Below are positions 57,483 to 64,000 of a stretch of 64,000 nucleotides of DNA, one piece after another. Positions within the stretch are counted from its first letter, which is position 1; each line of letters starts with the position of its first letter. The translations under genes were made by a program, and so were the position numbers. This stretch comes from Mycobacteroides abscessus ATCC 19977 (GTDB lineage Bacteria > Actinomycetota > Actinomycetes > Mycobacteriales > Mycobacteriaceae). The notes below the pieces were generated by a model that did no database searches, had not been told where the DNA came from, and saw only the letters and a list, made by a program, of their open reading frames with translations. The stretch spans positions 1,736,001-1,800,000 of the forward strand of contig NC_010397.1 in the NCBI RefSeq assembly GCF_000069185.1, read 5' to 3'.

Positions 57483-57749
57483 ATGGCTGCAAAAAACGCA
57501 ACACCCTACGTCCACATCGTGGAAATCGAAGGCGTCGAAAAGAAGATCAACCTCAAACCCTTCGGGTCCGTTCCATCCGGTGTCATTCGGCGAAACCGCA
57601 AGAACCCCGAAGAGGGTATGTGGGAAATCTTTGAGTGGGGCGCGGTCTCGGAAGCCGATCTTGCTGTGTTCGACGAGCTGCCCCTAACTGAGGTGGAAGA
57701 CCTTTTCACCGCCTGGCAGGAGGCCGGACAGGTCACCGTGGGGGAATAG
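57483..57749 (+). CDS. Tail assembly chaperone G
   Basis: An 88-residue protein at the place of lambda gpG. It coats the tape measure protein during tail assembly. Its 3' end carries GGGGGAA (57740-57746) just before the TAG, where a fraction of ribosomes should slip -1 to make the longer G-T form. Confidence 0.88.
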   Translation: MAAKNATPYVHIVEIEGVEKKINLKPFGSVPSGVIRRNRKNPEEGMWEIFEWGAVSEADLAVFDELPLTEVEDLFTAWQEAGQVTVGE

Positions 57750-58177
57750 TCGCGCTTCTCGACCTCATCGAGAAGCATGGCACCGCACTAGAATACGACC
57801 TGATCAAAGACGGGCTACGCCTACGTGACTGCCCGTCTGACGAATTCAACTGGCGCGATCTGTGGGTGTATGTCAATCACCCGGAAGAGACAAGCGCGCT
57901 ATGGAAGTCCAGGAACCCGAAGTATGCGGGCTGGACTCTGACTACCCGCCTTCTGGCGATTATCGCCAATGCGCTGCGCTGGCTGGTGTGGGCGAAAACC
58001 AAGGACGGACACCGTAACCGGAACCGTCCGGTGCCAATCGGCCCTGATATGGGCGATCAGCAGTCACGCCCCGGCCTGAAAGTCAAAGCCGCGCCCCTCT
58101 CGAAGGTCAAAGAGCTACTCGGCCTTTCAGGCGAAGAGCGGCGCGAGAAGAAACTGCGAAACCTGTTCGGAAATTAG
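57483..58177 (+). CDS. Tail assembly chaperone G-T (programmed -1 frameshift product)
   Basis: The -1 frame is open from the slippery site to TAG 58175-58177, with no start codon until GTG 57866. Slipping at GGGGGAA joins residue GG of the G frame to IVALLDLIEKHG and on through the VNHPEE and RNLFGN segments, giving a protein of about 231 residues. This is the conserved GT arrangement of siphoviruses. The join is 57483-57746 then 57746-58177. Confidence 0.85.
57740..57746 (+). promoter_or_regulatory. Slippery heptamer for -1 frameshift
   Basis: GGGGGAA fits X XXY YYZ-type slippage: P-site GGG and A-site GAA re-pair as GGG and GGA. It sits one codon before the zero-frame stop. Confidence 0.82.
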
Positions 58178-58187
58178 GAGGTGACAC

Positions 58188-61100
58188 ATGGCTGTTGAAC
58201 TTTCATCGGGATATGTGTCTGCCACCGTCAGGTTCGATGGGGTCAACAGGGGCATCAGCAAGCTCTTTGACAACGTCCAGAAGCAGGCAGTCAGCGCGGG
58301 AAAGAGGACCGGCTCCGCATACGCTAAAGCCCTTGCCGACGAGGCGAAAACCGCTGCGGATCAAGTTAAAAAGATCTCCGAAACGGTCGCTAAGTCTCGC
58401 GACAAAGAAGCTGACGCCGCGGGCAAGCTCAAGGTGGCCCTTGAGAAGCTGAATGAGGCTCGCGAGGCGGGAACCAAGGGCTCGAAGCTCACCGCTTTGT
58501 CGGAAGCGCATGCGTCGGCGATGCGTAAGCAGCAGGCCGCGGCGAGTGAACTCGCCAAGGACTTGGATGCGGTAGCACGCGCCCAGAAGCGTGCCTCCGA
58601 CGCGCAGTCCGCGATCGACAAGTCGTCCAAGCCGATACGTAACCAGGTATCCAAGCTCCTCTCTGGCTCATCTGACGCCGCAGGACGTGAAGGCGGACTT
58701 GCGGGGCGCAGGTTTGGCGATTCATTCTCCAGTGCGCTACGCACAACCGGGATTGTTGCTGCGGGTACCGCGGTAGGGAACCTGGCTGCTAATGCGATGA
58801 CTAAGGCTGCGAGCCTGGCCACGAGCGGTGTTTCAGCGGTTGTCACCAAGGGCTTGGACTTCGAGAAGACCATGAACACCCTCTCGGGTGTCACAGGTGC
58901 TTCGGCAGACGTGATGCAGCGGTTCCGCGACACCGCCAAGGCCCTCGGTAACGACATGACGTTGTCGAATACCTCGGCTGCTGATGCGGCGCAGGCCATG
59001 ACGGAGCTTGCCAAAGCCGGTTTCTCGGTGGATGAGTCAATAACCGCGGCCAAGGGCACCCTGCAACTAGCCGCCGCCGCACAGGTGAGCGCCGGACAAG
59101 CTGCCGAGATCCAAGCCAACGCGCTACAGGCATTCGGATTGAAGGCCGACTACGCCTCTAAAGCTGCCGATGTGCTGTCCAATGCCGCCAATGCATCATC
59201 GGCAGAGATAACCGATGTCGCGTTCGCTCTTCAGGCTGGCGGTTCTGTCGCACGCCAGACGGGGGTGTCCCTCGAGGACACCGCGGCAAGTATCGCACTG
59301 TTGGCCAACAACGGAATTAAGGGTAGCGACGCTGGAACCCTGTTGAAGTCGGCGCTTTTGAAGCTCTCCGCCCCGAGTGATCAAGCCTCGGGGGCGCTGC
59401 AAGAACTGGGCGTGAGCGCTTTCGATGCGCAGGGCAACTTCGTTGGCATGGAAGCCCTGTTCGGGCAGCTGCAGGCCGCATCCAAGCGCATGACGCCCGA
59501 AATGTATGCGATGAACACCGCCCTCGCGTTCGGATCGGATGCCGCACGTCTGGCAGGTGTGGCGGCCAAGGACGGCGCAGCAGGATTCGACAAGATGCGC
59601 GACGCCATGAACCAGGAAGGTTCAGCGTCGAAGCTGGCGGCAGCCCAAAATCAGGGCCTACCTGGCGTAATTGAGCGGCTGAAGAACGCTGCGGAAACCC
59701 TCGCCATCACGTTGTTCGAGAAGATCCAAGGCCCCCTGTCAAGCATCGGCGATGGACTGACCGGATTCACGAACAAGATGCAGGACGCTTTCGAGAACCC
59801 TGCCGTGAGCCAAGCCGCGGGGAATATCGGTTCAGCTCTGTCGACCATCGGAACCGCCTTCGGAAACGTCCTGTCTGCGGTCGGTCCGTCGTTGGTGAGC
59901 GGACTATCCGATGCGGTCAACCTGATCGTCCGGTTCAAAGATTTCCTCATCCCACTAGTGGCCGGTTTGGCCGCCTACAAGACGGTGATGCTCGCCATCA
60001 CTGTCGCCACTAAGGCGTGGGCTGCCGTGCAAGCACTGTTGAATATTGCACTCACAGCCAACCCGATCGGCCTGATAATCGCCGCAATCGCCGGTTTGGT
60101 CGCCGGAATTGTGGTGCTGTACAAGCGCAACGAGACATTCAGAAACATCGTCCAGGCCACGTGGACCGCCATCAAGAACGTTATCGGGGCGGTGTGGGGC
60201 TGGCTATCCACCACCGTATTCCCGGCACTGAAAACCGCGTTCACCGCCATCGGCACAGGGGCGATGTGGCTGTGGAACAACGCCATTAAGCCAGCTTGGA
60301 ACGGAATCAAGGAAGTTATCGGCCTCGCGTGGGAGGTCGCCTCCGATCTGTTCGCGAACTGGAAGCGCGCAATGGACCTGCTGGGTCAGGGCGCATTGTG
60401 GCTGTGGAATAACGCGATTTCCCCGGCATGGGAAGGCATCAAGACCGCTATCAGTGCGGCCTGGAGATTCGTGTCACCAATCTTGGATAAGTTCTCCGAG
60501 GGGTGGGACGCGCTCAAGTCCGGCATCTCTGGCGCTTCAAGCGCGATTAAAGACGCTGTTACCTCGGCATTCTCGGGTCTCGCAGCGGTCATCAAGGCAC
60601 CCCTGAAAGTCCTAGGAACGTTCCTCGCCGCAATCCCATCCGAGGTGTTCGGATTCCAGATTCCCGGCGCAGACAAACTCAACTCGTGGGGTAAGTCGCT
60701 ACAAGGCTTCGCTGCGGGTGGCATGGTCCGCGGCGCCGGCACGGGCACAAGCGACTCCATCTTGGCGTGGCTGTCTAACGGTGAGGGTGTTGTCACTGCC
60801 AAGGGGATGAAGAACGGCGGCGCGGGCATCGTCGCTGCCCTCAACTCAGGCTGGGTGCCATCTGCCGCATATCTGCACGACATGATGCGTGCCCCCGGAT
60901 ACGCCCAGGGCCTCAACCCTGGCGCCGACTATCTGCGGTCACTGGTCATGAAGATGTGGCCCCAGATCAAAGACATTGGCGGCCGACGGGCTGAAGATGG
61001 CTTCGGGGAGCACTCATCCGGCAACGCCATCGACATCATGATCCCCGGCTGGGACACGCCCCAAGGCAAGGCGCTGGGTGACGCGGTCGCGGCGTTCATC

Positions 61101-62201
61101 GCCAAGAACGCGTCAGCGCTGGGGCTTGACGGATTCATTTGGCGTCAGCAGAGCTACGGATATGGCGGCTCGCTCACCTCCGGTAAGCAGATGCCCGACC
61201 GGGGTAGCAGCACCCAGAACCACATGGATCACGTGCACGTGATGCTAGGCAAGGGCCGGGGTGCCGGCGCCGCGGCTGTGGGGCTCCCGACAAGCAGCAT
61301 CTCCCTTCCCTCAGGTGGTGGTTCGGTATCCGCTTTGGGATTCGGGGGCTCATCGGGATCTGCGGGGTCCTCGGGTGCCAGCCCGAAGCAGGTGCGCGAA
61401 GCCGACGACCGTATCAATGATCTGTCCAACCGCCTGGACGTGACCGAGCAGGAGCTAGCCGACCTCGAGTCCAATCCTAAGGCGAAAGAAACGACCAAGC
61501 AGCGTAAACGCGACATGGTCGACAAGCTCAAGCGGGATCTTCAGCAGGCGAAAGACGACCGAAATGCCCTCGGTTCAAGCGGGTCTGGCGGTGGATTCGG
61601 GGGCGGCAACAACCCGTACGCCAAGATCGCCGAAGGACTAGCTGAAATCATGCCGGATGCCGGGGGCCTCGCTGACATCGGCATCGGCGGACTCAAAGAG
61701 TCCCTTCTGCCGCCAGGATTCTCCGACCCCACCCAATGGGGATTGGTACAAGCGGGCTCAACTCTGCTGAAGTTCTTTGGCGGGCTGCGCAATAACTCGG
61801 ATGGAAAACCGCTACTAGGTGAGGGCGGGGCGCTGTTCGCCAATATCGCCGGATCTGCCATGACTGGATCTGGCAGCGGAATCGTCGACGCGATCAAGAC
61901 AATCATTCCGGCCCCGTTCGGGAGCATGGATGCTGCGCAACTCCAAGGCGCCCCAGGGGACATCAACCCCGTCATTGCAGGTGCTCAAATCCCAGGCACC
62001 GGCTTCGGCGATATGGGCTCCGCTTTCTCCAGCGGCAGCGCCGGTCCCGCACAGGGCGGAAATGGCGCAAACGTCGACCAGTCCATCAACTTCAACGCCC
62101 CCGTAGGAACCGGCGTCGATCAGGCGATGCAGAAGTCGCAATCCGCCCAAAACCAACAGTGGCGCCAGAACTTCGGAACACGAACCGGACCGGTGGGGTA
62201 G
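58188..62201 (+). CDS. Tape measure protein with LAS-type peptidase domain
   Basis: A 1337-residue protein that sets tail length and passes into the cell at infection. Residues 20-170 are coiled coil; about 190-560 is the TP901-type core; 600-720 has hydrophobic segments and Trp-rich repeats (MWLWNNAIKPAWNGIKEVI and similar). Residues about 920-1030 form a peptidase domain with zinc ligands H942, D949 (in HSSGNAIDIM) and H1017 (HMDHVHV), as in M15/LAS D-Ala-D-Ala peptidases, for local cell-wall cutting. The C terminus is Gly/Ser-rich. Confidence 0.94.
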   Translation: MAVELSSGYVSATVRFDGVNRGISKLFDNVQKQAVSAGKRTGSAYAKALADEAKTAADQVKKISETVAKSRDKEADAAGKLKVALEKLNEAREAGTKGSKLTALSEAHASAMRKQQAAASELAKDLDAVARAQKRASDAQSAIDKSSKPIRNQVSKLLSGSSDAAGREGGLAGRRFGDSFSSALRTTGIVAAGTAVGNLAANAMTKAASLATSGVSAVVTKGLDFEKTMNTLSGVTGASADVMQRFRDTAKALGNDMTLSNTSAADAAQAMTELAKAGFSVDESITAAKGTLQLAAAAQVSAGQAAEIQANALQAFGLKADYASKAADVLSNAANASSAEITDVAFALQAGGSVARQTGVSLEDTAASIALLANNGIKGSDAGTLLKSALLKLSAPSDQASGALQELGVSAFDAQGNFVGMEALFGQLQAASKRMTPEMYAMNTALAFGSDAARLAGVAAKDGAAGFDKMRDAMNQEGSASKLAAAQNQGLPGVIERLKNAAETLAITLFEKIQGPLSSIGDGLTGFTNKMQDAFENPAVSQAAGNIGSALSTIGTAFGNVLSAVGPSLVSGLSDAVNLIVRFKDFLIPLVAGLAAYKTVMLAITVATKAWAAVQALLNIALTANPIGLIIAAIAGLVAGIVVLYKRNETFRNIVQATWTAIKNVIGAVWGWLSTTVFPALKTAFTAIGTGAMWLWNNAIKPAWNGIKEVIGLAWEVASDLFANWKRAMDLLGQGALWLWNNAISPAWEGIKTAISAAWRFVSPILDKFSEGWDALKSGISGASSAIKDAVTSAFSGLAAVIKAPLKVLGTFLAAIPSEVFGFQIPGADKLNSWGKSLQGFAAGGMVRGAGTGTSDSILAWLSNGEGVVTAKGMKNGGAGIVAALNSGWVPSAAYLHDMMRAPGYAQGLNPGADYLRSLVMKMWPQIKDIGGRRAEDGFGEHSSGNAIDIMIPGWDTPQGKALGDAVAAFIAKNASALGLDGFIWRQQSYGYGGSLTSGKQMPDRGSSTQNHMDHVHVMLGKGRGAGAAAVGLPTSSISLPSGGGSVSALGFGGSSGSAGSSGASPKQVREADDRINDLSNRLDVTEQELADLESNPKAKETTKQRKRDMVDKLKRDLQQAKDDRNALGSSGSGGGFGGGNNPYAKIAEGLAEIMPDAGGLADIGIGGLKESLLPPGFSDPTQWGLVQAGSTLLKFFGGLRNNSDGKPLLGEGGALFANIAGSAMTGSGSGIVDAIKTIIPAPFGSMDAAQLQGAPGDINPVIAGAQIPGTGFGDMGSAFSSGSAGPAQGGNGANVDQSINFNAPVGTGVDQAMQKSQSAQNQQWRQNFGTRTGPVG

Positions 62202-62204
62202 TAG

Positions 62205-63314
62205 ATGGCTCTGTCTAACCCTTGGATCCACGGCCCGGAAACCGGCGAAGACTTCACACAGCTCCCGCCGCACCTGCAAGGCGTGGAAACGAAGATCGTC
62301 TACATCGGCGTCGTGCATCCGATCCACAAGAAGCGGTTCACCTGGAACCTCTTGGGTTCACACAAGGGCCGCGAGGGCATTGTGATGGCGCCCGTCGCCA
62401 CCGGGTTGTTCCACACCCCGTTCGAAACTCTCATGTCCGAGGGCCCGTACCAGATCGGTGCCGAACCAGAGCGCACCGACTGGAAGAAGCGCATGATTTC
62501 CATCGGCGTTCACGTGAATCCCGATATCGCCCCCTGGATAAGCGGCAGTAGTAGCAGGGTCATTGACACCCCGTTCCGGTATCGGATGATTGAGGAACGC
62601 TGGTGGGGTTCATGGTCGGCCACCGAAGACGGCTACCTGGGAGTGTTTACCCGCACCCATGGGTGGCGGTGGCTGCGGGTCAGGCTCGCTGAAGAGCCCA
62701 AAGACCCGTGGGAACTCGACCCGGTGGCATTCGGCAACAACTTCATGACCTGGAGCATGAACATCGTTGCCACGCAGCCCTATTTCGCTAAGCGAACCGA
62801 GTTCAAGACGTGGCAGAACGATGTCGAAACCTCCACCCTGTGGGACAAGATTGAGGACCTGCTCAACGAGTTCATTCCCGGGCTGGATGTGGGTGAAGGC
62901 GCCATTCGTGTGCCGAACCGCGGAGACATCGCCGTCTACCCGAAGTTCTTGGTGTCCTCGCCAGGCAAATGCTGGATTCAAGAGGGTGACCGGTGGGTCC
63001 AGCTGCCGCTACTGAGCCCGCAAGACGGCTACGTGATGGTAGATACCGACCCGAACGCGCAAACACTCACCGCAACAACAGATCCAGTGGACCCGCTGTT
63101 CATGCGGATCCTGCGAAACTCTCAACTCCTAGATGTCCTTCTGCATGACCTGCTTTCCATCACCCTGCCGGTGTGGAGGCGTATGGAGGACCGATTCACC
63201 GAAGCATCCAAGATCCCGCCACGCACGCTCGCGGCGGTCAAGGTGCGCCACTCCAACGCTGACGGGCGGGTCACCATGTTTGTTCCCCAACGCTATTCGA
63301 AGGGCTTCGCGTAG
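62205..63314 (+). CDS. Distal tail / minor tail protein
   Basis: A 369-residue protein directly after the tape measure gene, as Dit-type proteins are. It starts MALSNPWIHGPETGEDF and has beta-rich segments (RWLRVRLAEEPKDPWELDP, SPGKCWIQEGDRW) common in mycobacteriophage first minor tail proteins. It should form the hub below the tail tube. Confidence 0.85.
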   Translation: MALSNPWIHGPETGEDFTQLPPHLQGVETKIVYIGVVHPIHKKRFTWNLLGSHKGREGIVMAPVATGLFHTPFETLMSEGPYQIGAEPERTDWKKRMISIGVHVNPDIAPWISGSSSRVIDTPFRYRMIEERWWGSWSATEDGYLGVFTRTHGWRWLRVRLAEEPKDPWELDPVAFGNNFMTWSMNIVATQPYFAKRTEFKTWQNDVETSTLWDKIEDLLNEFIPGLDVGEGAIRVPNRGDIAVYPKFLVSSPGKCWIQEGDRWVQLPLLSPQDGYVMVDTDPNAQTLTATTDPVDPLFMRILRNSQLLDVLLHDLLSITLPVWRRMEDRFTEASKIPPRTLAAVKVRHSNADGRVTMFVPQRYSKGFA

Positions 63315-63316
63315 CA

Positions 63317-64000
63317 GTGTCGGGTGATTGGTCGGTCGATCTGACCGACTTCACAAGCCTGCAAGGAATCCTGGACCGGCTGCTCCGCGAGACGCAGACC
63401 ACCCCAGACCTTGGCGACCCCATGGTGGCGTACCGCTACCTCAATGCGCGCCGCAAGGCCATGCGGGACGCCTACAAGCAGCGACCTTTGCTGAGGATCT
63501 GGGACAAGCACCACCGCCCGATCGCCGACCTAGCGGGCGAGAAATCGGTTGTTGTAGAGGAAGTCATGGCGGACTCAGGTACCGCCACGGTGGTCATCAG
63601 GCATTCGAACTGGCTGTCAAAGTTCCTTCTCTATGACCGCCGCGCTGAAGAAGATATCCAGTTCACGCTAGATCCGAACCCTACTGATCGGTCTTGGAAA
63701 ACCCGTTGGGGCGGAAAGATCGTGAACGTCAACGCAGTGCGCGACAAAGACGGGTTGCACACCGTTGAGCTCGAGATGATGCACAACCGGGAGCACGCCA
63801 AACACATCCTGGGTGGCGCGAATCCTCTGTTACCGCCTGAAATTCAGTTCCCGAAGATGTTCTTCCTTCCCTGGAACATGCGCACTGCCGGTTCGATCAT
63901 CATGTTCTTGAACCTGGCTCGCCAGTTCTTTCCGCTATTGAGTATCCCCACGAACATTTTCAACCCTGGCGCCTGGCTAGGGGTTCGGGACATCATCGGC
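63317..64000 (+). CDS. Minor tail protein, Gp37-like, truncated by window end
   Basis: The frame is open from GTG 63317 to the last base (228 codons). The sequence (LQGILDRLLRETQTTPDLGD, then WLSKFLLYDRRAEED and KTRWGGKIVNVNAVRDKDG) matches the Gp37-like minor tail proteins that follow Dit in actinophages. More tail and then lysis genes are expected to the right. Confidence 0.85.
   Translation, partial: MSGDWSVDLTDFTSLQGILDRLLRETQTTPDLGDPMVAYRYLNARRKAMRDAYKQRPLLRIWDKHHRPIADLAGEKSVVVEEVMADSGTATVVIRHSNWLSKFLLYDRRAEEDIQFTLDPNPTDRSWKTRWGGKIVNVNAVRDKDGLHTVELEMMHNREHAKHILGGANPLLPPEIQFPKMFFLPWNMRTAGSIIMFLNLARQFFPLLSIPTNIFNPGAWLGVRDIIG

Larger units (their letters stand above)
18402..64000 (+). mobile_element. 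Siphovirus prophage, right end beyond the window
   Basis: The region holds, in phage order, an integrase at the attL side, a repressor/Cro switch, early and replication genes, terminase, portal, scaffold, capsid, connector and tail genes, almost all on the plus strand with 1- to 8-base overlaps. Base composition and codon use look less GC-rich than the left 18 kb. The genome is cut inside a minor tail gene at the window end. Head and tail gene order fits actinobacterial siphoviruses such as those found in M. abscessus lysogens. Confidence 0.95.

Noticed and set aside
18402..64000. CRISPR array or IS element within the prophage
   Set aside because: No regularly spaced direct repeats with unique spacers and no transposase were seen; the repeated promoter cassettes are separated by genes of differing length.

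Overview
The window holds two blocks of DNA from a mycobacterium, most probably of the Mycobacterium abscessus/chelonae group. Bases 1 to about 18400 are high-GC host chromosome. Their gene content and order match the mycobacterial region around Rv2314c-Rv2344c of M. tuberculosis: dgt, dnaG, a small Rv2342-like protein, tRNA-Asn, a fused ECF transporter gene with its EcfT partner, the uspABC sugar importer and a TldD/PmbA protease pair. A two-component system with a DUF4173 membrane protein follows. The species assignment is inference from gene content; no 16S or other marker lies in the window.

From about 18402 to the right edge (64000) lies one temperate siphovirus prophage, and its right end is outside the window. 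It starts inside the anticodon arm of a tRNA-Met(CAU) gene, whose 5' half is kept and whose 3' half is missing here (attL). Left to right it carries: a tyrosine integrase; lysogeny-expressed genes (DUF732 protein, acyltransferase, polytopic membrane protein); a divergent repressor/Cro switch with paired operators; a Rha/KilA-C-type antirepressor; an excisionase-like HTH protein and a run of tightly overlapping early genes; an Erf annealing protein, an HNH nuclease, a PP-loop/PAPS-reductase-like protein and a replication-initiator-like gene that contains an origin-like sequence; two tandem WhiB genes; many very small Cys-rich proteins; a toxin-first HigBA-type module; a clear rho-independent terminator; and a zone where successive genes are separated by copies of a 41-base promoter-like cassette.

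From about 44300 three to four glycosyltransferases (one fused to a methyltransferase) lead into the virion genes: HNH, small and large terminase, portal, scaffold, major capsid, four connector/completion proteins, major tail protein, two tail-assembly chaperones joined by a -1 frameshift, a tape measure protein with a LAS-type peptidase domain, a distal tail protein and a partial Gp37-like minor tail protein. Lysis genes and attR are not in the window and are expected further right.

The two least explained observations are (1) the stop-to-start promoter cassette at 37386, 41988, 42596, 43143 and 43455, which places a -10 box six or seven bases before each ATG, implying leaderless mRNAs; and (2) a cluster of GTTCGGAAC dyads, a (CCCCAA)5 tract and a perfect 13-bp inverted repeat inside the initiator-like gene at 33668-34603, which looks like a phage replication origin.
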